The notes beneath the pieces were generated by a model. It searched no databases and was not told the origin of the DNA. It was given only the letters and a program-made list of their open reading frames with translations. A DNA stretch of 64,000 bases from Brockia lithotrophica (GTDB taxonomy: Bacteria > Bacillota > Bacilli > Thermicanales > DSM-22653), in NCBI RefSeq assembly GCF_003633725.1, contig NZ_RBIJ01000006.1:1-64000 (forward strand), written 5' to 3'. A program made the position numbers and the translations under genes. The first letter of the stretch is position 1; each line of letters opens with the position of its first letter. Below, one piece after another: positions 27,100 through 36,084 of the stretch.

Positions 27100-28161
27100 T
27101 TACGCGTACCTGTCCGCGGGTTCCGGTGCGGCAAATCCCGCCTCCTTTAGGGCGTCGCGGATCTTTATACGCCCCTCCTGCGCGTCTTCGAACGGCCGCC
27201 GCCGCATCCGGTGGCAGAGCGCCGCGTAGGCGACCGCCGCCACGTCCGCTTCGCCCGCCTCTTCCCGACCGGCAAGGGCGGCGTGGGCCCGCGCCGCCCG
27301 GAGGACGGCGAGGTCCGCCCGGTGCCCGTCGATGCCGAGCGCGAGCGTGAGTTCGGCCACCCGTCGGACGAGGGAGTCGGGAAGGGAAACGCGCGGCAAG
27401 CGGCGACGCGCCTCCACGACGCGGAGGCGGAGTTCGGACTCCGCTTCCGCGTACGCTTCGCGAAATGCCTCAGGGTCTTCTTCGTAGCGCAGACGTCGGC
27501 GCACCACCTCCGCGCGTTCCTCCACGTCCGCCAAGGCCTCTACCTCTACGCACAAGCCGAAGCGGTCGAGGAGCTGAGGTCGGAGTTCCCCTTCTTCGGG
27601 GTTCATCGTCCCCACGAGGAGGAAGCGAGCGGGGTGTCGGACGGACAGCCCTTCGCGCTCCACCACGTTTTCGCCCATCGCCGCCGCGTCCAATAGGAGG
27701 TCGACGAGGTGGTCGTCCAGGAGGTTCACCTCGTCGACGTAGAGGATCCCCCGGTTCGCCGCAGCCAAAAGCCCCGGGCGAAAGCGCACTTCCCCTCCGC
27801 GCAGAGCCGCCTCGACGTCCAGCGTTCCCACGAGCCGGTCTTCCGTCGTCGAGAGGGGCAAATCGACGACGCGCATCTTGCGCACGAGCACGGGAAGCGT
27901 TTCGCCGGCCTCCTTGCGCCGCTTGCAGCTCGGACACATCGCCGTCGGATCGTCGGGATCGCAGGCGTAGGGGCAATCGGCCACCACGCGGATCTCCGGG
28001 AGGAGCTCCGCAAGTGCCCGTACGGCCGTGGACTTCGCCGTCCCCTTTTCCCCGCGGATGAGCACGCCTCCGAGGTTGAGGTCCAAAATCCCCAAAAGGA
28101 GCGCCGTCTTCATCGCCTCTTGTCCGACGATGGCCGTAAAGGGATACGTCGCCCTTCCCAA
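27100..28161 (-). CDS. Magnesium/cobalt chelatase AAA+ subunit I (ChlI/BchI-like)
   Basis: 353 residues from TTG 28161, which has GGAGG seven bases upstream; the start PFTAIVGQEAMKTALLL is typical. Walker A reads GEKGTAKST, with the chelatase hallmark insert CPYACDPDDPTAMCPSC that carries four cysteines, then VVDLPLSTTEDRLVGTLD, Walker B GILYVDEVNLLDDHLVDLLLD, and sensor NPEEGELRPQLLDRFG. This ATPase ring drives metal insertion by the large CobN/ChlH-type subunit together with subunit D. Last gene of the operon, 53 bases after chlD. Confidence 0.93.
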   Translation of the reverse strand: MGRATYPFTAIVGQEAMKTALLLGILDLNLGGVLIRGEKGTAKSTAVRALAELLPEIRVVADCPYACDPDDPTAMCPSCKRRKEAGETLPVLVRKMRVVDLPLSTTEDRLVGTLDVEAALRGGEVRFRPGLLAAANRGILYVDEVNLLDDHLVDLLLDAAAMGENVVEREGLSVRHPARFLLVGTMNPEEGELRPQLLDRFGLCVEVEALADVEERAEVVRRRLRYEEDPEAFREAYAEAESELRLRVVEARRRLPRVSLPDSLVRRVAELTLALGIDGHRADLAVLRAARAHAALAGREEAGEADVAAVAYAALCHRMRRRPFEDAQEGRIKIRDALKEAGFAAPEPADRYA

Positions 28162-28213
28162 GGCTCTTTCCTCCTCAGACCACGAGATTTTCCCCGGGCT
28201 TACGCCTCGTCTT

Positions 28214-30304
28214 TTACCTCGTCGCCGTCCTCCGGAGGAAGATTTCGCCCGCGGCGAACTCCTCAGGGGTGAGGAGGACGGCACCCATCGCACCGGCGAT
28301 TTCGCCAGCTACGCCAAAACGCGTCCACCGCTCTTCCTCCAGATCCACGACGGCCCGGGCGACGCCTGCGGCGTGGGCGAACTCCCCGAACCATTCCGCC
28401 ACGCGGAGCGCGCCGAGGACAGGGTCCGTCTCGGGAGGAAAGGGGACGTTTGCCCTTCCGTCGGTGAGGAGGACGAACCACCCCCGGACGTCCGGACGTT
28501 TGCGAAGTTCGCGCCGGAGGAGCTCCGCCGCGGCCCAAATCCCCTGCGCCAACGGCGTGCGCCCGCCCGTACGCACGCCCTGCAAGAGCCCGTGCGCCCG
28601 CTCCGGGCTGTGCGTAGGTGGGAGGAGGACCTCCACCGTCCTCCCGCGAAAGCCGACGACGGCCACGCGGTCCCGCCGCACGTAGGCTTCGGCGAGAAAG
28701 GCGAGGGCCGCCCTCCGGGCCAGGGCGAGGCGGCGGCCGCCCATCGAGCCGCTCAAATCTACGGCGAGGACGAGGAGCGTGCCCCGACGCCCTCGGACGA
28801 ACCGGCCTACGAGGTCTTCGTGCCGGAGGGGGAGAAGAAGACCCGGCTGCCCCTCTCGGGCGGCCCGCACCGCCGCCCGCCGCACGGTTCCCTCCCAGTG
28901 GATGCGCGCTTCCGGCTTCCACGTACCGGGGCGAAGGGCCTTCCCCGATCCGACACCGACCCCGCCGGAGACCCCGCGCCCTCCCCCGGACCCGCGAGGC
29001 GTACGCGGCAGGTTTCGGGACACGGCGGGGTCTTCTCGGGGGAGTTCGCCGAGGTGTGCGGGACGTTCAACGTCCGAAGTCTCCAAGGGGCCCGCGGAGC
29101 CGAAGCTTTCGCGCGCGGAGGGACCGCCCTCTGCCTCGTGGGCCGCGCCGTCCGATCCGTGGGGAAGGGCATTCGCCTCCGAAAGATCGCCTTCCGCAGG
29201 AGGAAATCCTTCCGATGCCGAAGGGGGACGGACGTCGGAGTTCTCCGGAGGAGGTCCTTGTTCTTGTCCTCCCGCCTCGTCCGAGGCTTCTTCCGTTTGC
29301 GGCGCGCGGGGAGGGGGCGAACCGGGGGAAGGTCCCGCGACCTCTTCGAGCACCTCGACGCGCCGGGAGCGGTGGGCGAGCACCCAAGGGGCGGCGCGGC
29401 GGACGTCTTCCGGCTCGACGCGGCTTTTCCCCTCCCAGGCGGCGAGCGCCTGCGCGGCAAAGACGAGCTCGACCTCGGCCCGGTTTCCCGCCACCTCGGC
29501 GCGGCGCACGAGTTCCGCGGCGGCGCGCACGGCCCCCGGTGGGACCTCCACCAAAGGCAGGCGCGCCCGGGCCTCTCCGAGCCGCGCGCGCAAGGACTCT
29601 TCCCGTGCGGCAAAGCGTTGGGCGAATTCCGCGGGTTCGCTTCGAAAGGCGAGCGCGCGGAGCGCCGCCTCGGCGCGCAACGAGGCGGAGCGCAGCGGGA
29701 GAAAGCAAACGCTTAGGGCAAACCCGCCGGCCAAGGACCGAAGTCCCTCCCCGGTCGGGATGACGGAACCTGGGTCTGCGGGCCCGCTTGGGAAGCCCTT
29801 CGGCGACGGCGAAGGGGGAGAAGCAGTCGGGAGTTCCGCTTCGAAAGGGACGTCCACCACGGCGAGGAGGCGGAAATCTGCCGCCTCCCGGAGAGACCAC
29901 GCTTCGCGCTCGAGGCGGTTTTCCCGCGACTTGTGGACCGCGAGGAGGGCAGCCAAAAGCTCGGGGTCCATGCGTTCCGCGCCGCGAAGGACGAGGAGTC
30001 CCCCGTGCGCTTCCGCCACAAGCCCGCGCCGCAGGGCGCTTTGGCCGCGAAGGGCCAGGGCGAGGTCTTGGGCGCCGAAGAGGCGGTCGGGGCTTACGCC
30101 CACGGGCACCTCCACGTACGGGCCGTCGACGAAGGGCCGAAGGGCGCGGGCAAAGCTCCGCTTCCCCGTTCCTGGGGGGCCTACGAAGAGGAGGCTCCTA
30201 AGCCCCGGGTGCACGAGGAAGAGGGCTACGGGGAGGAGGACGTCCTCGCGGCCGACAAAGGCGCTCAAAGGAAAGGAGGCGCCCTCGAGGAGTTCCCGTG
30301 GCAT
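28214..30304 (-). CDS. Chelatase subunit D (AAA+ like plus von Willebrand A domain)
   Basis: 696 residues in three parts. An AAA+-like domain (about 1-300; GPPGTGKRSFARAL Walker A, weak Walker B LVLRGAERMD) is followed by a long Pro/Gly/Glu-rich acidic linker (about 320-460), then a vWA domain (about 510-690) with a complete MIDAS: DLSGSMG, the Thr of GGRTPLAQG, and LLTDGRANVPF. This is the ChlD/BchD/CobT-like layout that bridges subunit I and the catalytic subunit. ATG 30304 follows AAGGGGGG. Encoded between cobN and chlI. Confidence 0.92.
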   Translation of the reverse strand: MPRELLEGASFPLSAFVGREDVLLPVALFLVHPGLRSLLFVGPPGTGKRSFARALRPFVDGPYVEVPVGVSPDRLFGAQDLALALRGQSALRRGLVAEAHGGLLVLRGAERMDPELLAALLAVHKSRENRLEREAWSLREAADFRLLAVVDVPFEAELPTASPPSPSPKGFPSGPADPGSVIPTGEGLRSLAGGFALSVCFLPLRSASLRAEAALRALAFRSEPAEFAQRFAAREESLRARLGEARARLPLVEVPPGAVRAAAELVRRAEVAGNRAEVELVFAAQALAAWEGKSRVEPEDVRRAAPWVLAHRSRRVEVLEEVAGPSPGSPPPRAPQTEEASDEAGGQEQGPPPENSDVRPPSASEGFPPAEGDLSEANALPHGSDGAAHEAEGGPSARESFGSAGPLETSDVERPAHLGELPREDPAVSRNLPRTPRGSGGGRGVSGGVGVGSGKALRPGTWKPEARIHWEGTVRRAAVRAAREGQPGLLLPLRHEDLVGRFVRGRRGTLLVLAVDLSGSMGGRRLALARRAALAFLAEAYVRRDRVAVVGFRGRTVEVLLPPTHSPERAHGLLQGVRTGGRTPLAQGIWAAAELLRRELRKRPDVRGWFVLLTDGRANVPFPPETDPVLGALRVAEWFGEFAHAAGVARAVVDLEEERWTRFGVAGEIAGAMGAVLLTPEEFAAGEIFLRRTATR

Positions 30305-30354
30305 CGCATACCCCCCTTACAGGGCGCGAATGCGTCGCCTTCCCGACAAACGCC

Positions 30355-33300
30355 CTAATACGCGAGGGGCGTCTCAGAAGGGTTGTCGATCGCGCCCTCT
30401 GCGTCGCCCTCGAGCTCAAAGAGCGCAGCGCGAAAGGCCTTGCGTTCCTCTTCGGTCAAGGTGAGGTAGCCGCGCTCCACGACCTGCCCCATGAGACGGG
30501 CGATCTCCAGGGCGGCGTACGGGTTGTTTTCCGCGAGGCGGCGGCGCATCGCCTCGTCTAAGACAAAGGTGTGGAGCGCCTCGCGGAAGACCGCCTCCCC
30601 CACCACGTGCCCCGTCGCCTCGAGCCCGAGGAGGTACTCGATGCGTTCGCGCACCTGCTGCGCCCCGTGCGTGCGGTGGCGGAGCATCCCTTCGATCCAC
30701 TTCGGATGAAAGAGGCGCGAGCGCACGGCGCGGCGGACCGCACGGGCGGCGTCGACGACTTCGGCCTGTACCCGCGTTGAATCCACGAGGAAGGCGGTCG
30801 GACCGCCCGCTCTGGCGCCGCGGACGCGGCGGGCGGCGGCGAGGAGGCCGCCGTAAAACTCGTAGTAGTGGTCGAGGTCGATCACGCTGTGTTCGGCACT
30901 ATAGAGCACCTGTGTCGCCACGTCCACCTCCGCGAGAAGAGCGCGAAAGAGGTCGGGCTCGCGCACGAAACGCCCTTCCCAAAAGAGGTAGTGCATGGAA
31001 CGAATGTAGGCGTCGGCGAGCTCCGCCTCCTCGCGCCACGCCCCTGTCTCCACGAGGGCGCGAAGCGGCGTCGCCCCGTAGTCTTCCGGAGGGGGCCCAA
31101 ACACCCGCCCGCGGGCTTTGTCGCCGAACTCCGCTGCGCGCTCCTGCGCAAAGGCCGCAACCGGGTTTTGCCCTATTGGCTCGTCGGCGTTCGCCGCGAG
31201 TTCTGCGGCGGCGTGGAGGAGTTCGACGCAGAGGCCGCACAGGTCGCGGAACATCCCCGAAACCGTAAGGAGGACGTCCACACGCGGCCGCCCGAGTTCC
31301 TCCAGGGGGACGAGTTCGAGGCCGACGGGAAGACCCGTGGAAGACCGCCGGAGGCGGATTCCCAAAAGGGCGAGGGCCAAGGCCACCGTCTCCCCCTTGG
31401 TGGAGAGTTCGGCGTTCCCCCAGAGCACGAGGGCAACTCGGCGGGGGAGCCCCCCCGTCCGCTCGGCGTACTCCTTGAGGAGGTCGCGGGCGAAGTCCCG
31501 GGCGCGGCGCTCCGCAAGGGGGGAAGGGACGAGCCGCGGGTCGAACTCGTGGAAGTTCCTCCCTACGGGGTAGACCTCGGGCGTGCGGACGGGGTCTCCT
31601 CCCGGACCCACGGAGACGTAGCGGCCTTCGAGGGCGCGGAGGAGCCCCTCACCTTCGCGCCCGCCGCGCACGCGGTCGAGGAGGTCGCGAAACGCGCCTT
31701 CCACCTCCGGAGGCAGGACGCCCGTTTCCCCCGCCACAAAGCGCGCGAGAAGTGCCTTCCGCCGGGCGCGCGATCCCTCGTCTGAGGCGGTAAACTCCGG
31801 AGGGGCACCGGGTGGGTAGCCGCCTTCGAGGAGGGCGTTGAGGTAGCTTATGAGCGCCTCCCCTTCGAGACCGCGATCGAAGACGTGAAGCCCGGTGGGA
31901 ATGAGGGCCTGTTTGAGGTGTTGGAGCTCGGCCGCGAGCTCTTCGGGCGACTCCGCCTCGATTCCCCGGGCGCGCGCCCGCTCGCGGATTTCCGCCCAGA
32001 GGGCGTCGCGCTCTCCCTCCTCCGCCCGGGCGAGTTCGCGTAGGCGGTCTTCGACCTCCAGGAGGTCGCCGTAAAGGCCGGCCTCCTCCACCGGCGGGGA
32101 AGCGTACGAGACGAGCACCGCCTGCCCGCGGCGCTTGGCGATCGTCCCCTCCGAGGCGTTTCCGACCCAGTAGTAATACACGTGCGGAATATCCCCCAGA
32201 AGGAGGGCAGGAAAGTCCTCTGCATCCACGAGGTTTTCCTTCCCGGGGGTGAACTCCAGGCTCCCGTGCATGCCGAAGTGAAGGAGGGCGTGGGCGCGGA
32301 AGTGGTCTTGAAGGTAGAAGTACACCGCGAGGTAGGCGTGGTGCGGCGGGAGCTCGAGGTCGTGGTGCGCCCGCGCGGGATCTTCGTGGACGCCGCGCGA
32401 AGGCTGAACGCCAACAAAGACGTTGCCCAGGCGCACGCCGGGAATCACAAACGCCCCGTCCTCGACGGAAATCGTTCCCGGCGGCGGCCCCCACGCGGCC
32501 TCAATCCGGCGGCGAACCCGCGAGGGGAGCTCCCAGTAGCGCCGCAGGTAGTCGGCGAGCGGATAGCGGAGTCCGCCCGGCGCCACCCACGTAGGGGAGT
32601 TCACGACGCCGTGTGCGAGGAGGAAGTCCGCGAGGTCCCCTTCGGGCACCTCGACGGTGTACCCGCGCTCGCGAAGGAGGAGGAGGAAGTGGCGGAGGCT
32701 CGCCAGGGTGTCCAGGTACCCGGCGGCTCCCAGATTTGCCTCCCCCGGCGGGTAGTTGTAGAGGAGGACGGCGATGCGCCGCTCGGCTGGCGAAGTGCGC
32801 CGGAGTTCCAGCCAGCGCGCGACGCGACGGGCGAGGCGCCGCACCCCCGGCGGGTACGGTCGTACGGTCTTCACCGGAGCGCCGATGTGGCTTTCGACGT
32901 TTGTCAGGACTTCGAGTCCTCCTACGTACACGGGCTCGATGAAGCCGTCGAGTTCGCGAAGCCCAACACCCACGGCGAGTTCGGCCGGCGACATGCGCGT
33001 GGCGGTCTTCCAGCGGGCGGTTTCCGTCTTGAAACCGATGTAGCCCATGAACACGGGGACACCGAGCGCCTCGAGGAAGCGAAACGTTTCCTGCACGCGG
33101 CCGCCCATGGGGCCGCCGCCCAGGCGGAAGTAGTTGAGGGCCACCACCGCGTCCACCGTCCGCCGCCCGTTTACGAGGAAGTAGCGCTCGGCGGCGTCGA
33201 GGAGGGAATCCACTTTGCCGAACACCGGAAGGACGTTGGCGTACGGGCGGAGTTCGTGCGTCAGGGCGTCTACGACTTCGCGGGAGGTTTCCGTCCCCTG

Positions 33301-34050
33301 CCCCCCGTAGAAGAGAATGCCGACCGTGGGGTGCTCTCCGGACGGGCGAACGACGCGGACCCACTCCTGAAAGTCCGTCGTGTACCCCGCCGGCGGGAGG
33401 TAGATCCCCGTCTCCGGGCGCTTCCGAGGCGGGGGAACTTCCACCTTACGTCCGCAGTACTCCCTGAGGACGAAGAGAAACATCGCCTCGAGGTTGTCTT
33501 CGCCGCCTTCGGCGTAGTACTCGAGGACCGTAAGCCAGTTCCGCATGTGGCGCATCTTGCCGAGGGGGAGGACCCCTCCTAGGCGCTTCAGCCATTCCTC
33601 CAGCTGACGAAGGCGCTTGGGCGGGCCGTCTTGCGGGCGGCCGAACGCCTCGTACAGCGCCGCCGCGTCCGGCGAAGACATGCGTTCGGCCTTCTTGTCC
33701 GCGGCGCGCACCATAGGGAAGTCGCGCCCGTGAAACGACCCCATGCGCACGAGGCGGAGGAATTCTGGCCCGCCTCCGAGGACGATCACCGTATTGGCGA
33801 GGGTGTCGAGCAAGGACGCGAGCTCCGACGAGCGCGGCGAGTGGCGGTGCACGTCGAAAAAGACGACGTCCGCGCGGCGCACGGCTTCCTTGAGGGCGGC
33901 GAATCGCTCCGCCGAACCGTCTCCACCCTCCCATTCTTCGGCGTAAAACTTGGCAAACTCCACGTCGGGAACGTGCGCCTTCACGCGCGCCGCGGCCCGG
34001 TTGAGGGCCCGCGTCTCGTCGAGATTGAGCAGAAGGGCAAAGCGGCACAT
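30355..34050 (-). CDS. cobN: Cobaltochelatase CobN / magnesium-chelatase H-type large subunit
   Basis: 1231 residues, the usual size of the CobN/ChlH porphyrin-binding catalytic subunit. Conserved blocks: ILFYGGQGTETSREVVDAL, EPVYVGGLEVLTNVESHIGAPVKTVRPYP, VLLYNYPPGEANLGAAGYLDT, ALLHFGMHGSLEFTPGKE (His-rich metal/porphyrin loop), DIPHVYYYWVGNASEGTIAKRRGQAVLVSY, TVSGMFRDLC, and STRVQAEVVDAARAVRRAVRSRLFHPKWIEGM. ATG 34050 follows GGGAGGGAG directly. Co-encoded with ChlD/ChlI subunits and a FecCD-type importer. Cobalt, magnesium or another metal cannot be told from sequence; no other corrin or chlorophyll genes are nearby. Confidence 0.92.
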   Translation of the reverse strand: MCRFALLLNLDETRALNRAAARVKAHVPDVEFAKFYAEEWEGGDGSAERFAALKEAVRRADVVFFDVHRHSPRSSELASLLDTLANTVIVLGGGPEFLRLVRMGSFHGRDFPMVRAADKKAERMSSPDAAALYEAFGRPQDGPPKRLRQLEEWLKRLGGVLPLGKMRHMRNWLTVLEYYAEGGEDNLEAMFLFVLREYCGRKVEVPPPRKRPETGIYLPPAGYTTDFQEWVRVVRPSGEHPTVGILFYGGQGTETSREVVDALTHELRPYANVLPVFGKVDSLLDAAERYFLVNGRRTVDAVVALNYFRLGGGPMGGRVQETFRFLEALGVPVFMGYIGFKTETARWKTATRMSPAELAVGVGLRELDGFIEPVYVGGLEVLTNVESHIGAPVKTVRPYPPGVRRLARRVARWLELRRTSPAERRIAVLLYNYPPGEANLGAAGYLDTLASLRHFLLLLRERGYTVEVPEGDLADFLLAHGVVNSPTWVAPGGLRYPLADYLRRYWELPSRVRRRIEAAWGPPPGTISVEDGAFVIPGVRLGNVFVGVQPSRGVHEDPARAHHDLELPPHHAYLAVYFYLQDHFRAHALLHFGMHGSLEFTPGKENLVDAEDFPALLLGDIPHVYYYWVGNASEGTIAKRRGQAVLVSYASPPVEEAGLYGDLLEVEDRLRELARAEEGERDALWAEIRERARARGIEAESPEELAAELQHLKQALIPTGLHVFDRGLEGEALISYLNALLEGGYPPGAPPEFTASDEGSRARRKALLARFVAGETGVLPPEVEGAFRDLLDRVRGGREGEGLLRALEGRYVSVGPGGDPVRTPEVYPVGRNFHEFDPRLVPSPLAERRARDFARDLLKEYAERTGGLPRRVALVLWGNAELSTKGETVALALALLGIRLRRSSTGLPVGLELVPLEELGRPRVDVLLTVSGMFRDLCGLCVELLHAAAELAANADEPIGQNPVAAFAQERAAEFGDKARGRVFGPPPEDYGATPLRALVETGAWREEAELADAYIRSMHYLFWEGRFVREPDLFRALLAEVDVATQVLYSAEHSVIDLDHYYEFYGGLLAAARRVRGARAGGPTAFLVDSTRVQAEVVDAARAVRRAVRSRLFHPKWIEGMLRHRTHGAQQVRERIEYLLGLEATGHVVGEAVFREALHTFVLDEAMRRRLAENNPYAALEIARLMGQVVERGYLTLTEEERKAFRAALFELEGDAEGAIDNPSETPLAY

Positions 34051-34126
34051 CTCCCTCCCCGAGCCGAAGGTACGGTCGATCGCGCGCCAGAAGCCGTCGC
34101 GGGCGCGTCGTACCCCCGCCCGGGCG

Positions 34127-34136
34127 TCACCTCCTT
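34127..34136 (-). promoter_or_regulatory. Orphan Shine-Dalgarno in the cobN leader
   Basis: A perfect AAGGAGGTGA lies four bases after the ABC ATPase stop and 76 bases before the cobN ATG, followed by a CGGGCG/CGCCCG stem, but no start codon or leader frame uses it. It may be a ribosome standby or leftover site. Confidence 0.35.
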
Positions 34137-34139
34137 GGG

Positions 34140-34955
34140 CTAAGCTCTGAGCTCCGAAACGTCGCGCTCGGAGCCGAGAAAACTCTTTCGGCGCGGCACG
34201 ACCACGGGAACGCCCTCGACGATGCGGACGACAGCGACGAGTCCGAAGGCGTCCCGCAGGAGTTCCTCCGTGAGCACTTCCGTAGGCGGGCCGTCGGCCA
34301 CGAGGCGCCCACGGGCGAGAACGAGAAAGCGGTCGGCCACGCGCGCGGCGAGGCTCAGGTCGTGGAGGACGAGGAGCACGGAAAACCCTTCGCGCCGCGC
34401 GAGGCGTTCGAGGAGGTCGAGGAACTCGACCTGGTGCGCGAGGTCGAGGAAGGTCGTAGGTTCGTCGAGGAGGAACAGGCGCGGCCTCTGGGCCAAGGCC
34501 ATGGCGAGGTATACCCGCTGGCGCTCGCCACCGGAGAGCTCCCCCACGTTCCGGTGGCGCAGGTCCCACGTGCCCGTCACCTCCAAGGCCTCGCGCGCGA
34601 CCTCGTCCAACCGAGGCGGCGCCAAGAGGCCGCGGTAAGGATAGCGCCCGCTCTGGACGAGTTCGGCGACCGAAAGGGGGAGGCGCGAGGGAACCTCCTG
34701 AGGGAGGAAGGCGAGGAGCCGGGCGAGCTCCCGTCCCCGGTATTCCTCCCGCGGCCGGCCAAAGAGGCGCACGCTTCCCGCCCGCGGCCGGAGAAAGCCC
34801 GCCACGAGGCGAAGGAGCGTGGACTTCCCCGAACCGTTGGACCCGACGAGGGCGACGATTTCCCCGGGGCCTACGCAAAAGGTGATGCCTTCGAGGGCGA
34901 AGGTCCCACGGGCAAACGCCAAACCTTCGACTTCCAGGACGCGGTCTTCACACAT
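34140..34955 (-). CDS. ABC transporter ATPase, siderophore/heme/cobalamin type
   Basis: 271 residues of the FecE/BtuD/HmuV class: Walker A GSNGSGKSTLLRL, Q-loop LAFLPQEVPS, signature LSGGERQRVYLAMALAQ, Walker B LFLLDEPTTFLDLAHQ and switch LLVLHDLSLA. Its start overlaps the permease gene end by eight bases. It should power the adjacent permease in the membrane. The FecE-like C-terminal part (GPPTEVLTEELLRDAFGLVAVV) is typical for iron-complex importers. Confidence 0.94.
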   Translation of the reverse strand: MCEDRVLEVEGLAFARGTFALEGITFCVGPGEIVALVGSNGSGKSTLLRLVAGFLRPRAGSVRLFGRPREEYRGRELARLLAFLPQEVPSRLPLSVAELVQSGRYPYRGLLAPPRLDEVAREALEVTGTWDLRHRNVGELSGGERQRVYLAMALAQRPRLFLLDEPTTFLDLAHQVEFLDLLERLARREGFSVLLVLHDLSLAARVADRFLVLARGRLVADGPPTEVLTEELLRDAFGLVAVVRIVEGVPVVVPRRKSFLGSERDVSELRA

Positions 34956-36066
34956 CTACGCCACCGACCCTGCCGCGAAAGAGGAGGTAGAGGAAGAAGA
35001 GCCCGCCGACGGCGGAGAGAAACACGCCGACGGGAAGCTCGAAGGGGGCGAGAACCGTCCGCGCCGCCGTATCCGCCAAGACGACAAAGAGCCCACCGAA
35101 GAGGAGGGACAGAGGAAGCACGTGGCGGTAGTCCCCGCCGACGAGCAGGCGTACGATGTGGGGGACGACGAGGCCCACGAAGCCCAAAAGGCCCGCCACA
35201 CTCACCGCCGTCCCCGCGAGGAAGCTCGCCAACGCGATGAGGAAAAACCGGGCAGTGCGCACGGGGAAGCCGAGGGACGCCGCCACCTCGTCCCCGAGAA
35301 GGAGCATCTTGAGCGGTCGTACGGCGAAAAAGGTGAGGAGGATTCCCACGGCGGCGTACGGCAACGCCATGTGGACTTCCGGCCAGCTCACCCCCGTGAG
35401 CCTCCCGGCATGCCAAAAGACCACGGGCGCCACGCGGTCGCCGAAGACGACCATGAGCGCCGTCATCGCCGCGCCGAAGACGGCATTTACGGCAAGCCCC
35501 ACGAGGATGAGCGTCACGGGAGCCGCCCCGCGGAGCCAAGCGACGGCGTAGATGAGGAGCGTCGTCCCCAATCCCCCGAGAAAGGCACCCAAGGGAAGGA
35601 AGGCGAGCTTCTCGGGAAAGAGGAGGAAGACGACGGCGGCGACGAGCCCCGCTCCGGCGGAGACGCCGATGAGCGCCGGGTCTGCGAGGGGGTTGCGCAA
35701 AACCCCCTGGAGGATGGCACCGGAAGCCGCAAGGGCGGATCCCACGAGCGCACCGGCGAGAAGCCTCGGGAGGCGGAGATCCCAGACGATGTGCTGCGCC
35801 GCCGTCCGTCCTTCGCCGCGGAGGGCCGCCCATACCTCTCCCGGAGAGAGGGAAACCGAACCGACGAAGAGCCCCCACCAGGCGACGAGAACGAGCGAGA
35901 CCACGAAAAGGCCGCCAAGCAACCAGGCGCGCCGCCGAACCGCCGGCGGGTACAGCGGTTCGTCCGCGGGAGAAAAAAGGATGGGGGCGCGGCCGCGCCC
36001 CGAAGGTCCCACCTCACTCGTCGAACGCGCGTACACCTCTTCTCCTCCCCTCGTCGCATTCCCCAT
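34948..36066 (-). CDS. FecCD-family ABC permease
   Basis: 372 residues with about nine to ten membrane segments. Family hallmarks: LRLPRLLAGALVGSALAASGAILQGVLRNPLADPALIGVSAGAG near the first third and GFVGLVVPHIVRLLVGGDYRHVLPLSLLFGG near the end, the latter coupling to the ATPase. A cytoplasmic N-terminal extension of about 45 residues is longer than usual. Imports iron-siderophore, heme or cobalamin through the membrane with the preceding lipoprotein as receptor. Lies 18 bases after the binding-protein gene. Confidence 0.94.
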   Translation of the reverse strand: MGNATRGGEEVYARSTSEVGPSGRGRAPILFSPADEPLYPPAVRRRAWLLGGLFVVSLVLVAWWGLFVGSVSLSPGEVWAALRGEGRTAAQHIVWDLRLPRLLAGALVGSALAASGAILQGVLRNPLADPALIGVSAGAGLVAAVVFLLFPEKLAFLPLGAFLGGLGTTLLIYAVAWLRGAAPVTLILVGLAVNAVFGAAMTALMVVFGDRVAPVVFWHAGRLTGVSWPEVHMALPYAAVGILLTFFAVRPLKMLLLGDEVAASLGFPVRTARFFLIALASFLAGTAVSVAGLLGFVGLVVPHIVRLLVGGDYRHVLPLSLLFGGLFVVLADTAARTVLAPFELPVGVFLSAVGGLFFLYLLFRGRVGGVDV

Positions 36067-36084
36067 CGCCCTGAACGGGGGAAG

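Noticed and set aside
28028-29763. Long plus-strand open frames opposite chlD
   Set aside because: G+C-rich DNA creates long antisense frames; these are Arg/Pro-rich, have no recognisable domains and no ribosome sites, while the minus strand carries clear AAA+ and vWA motifs.
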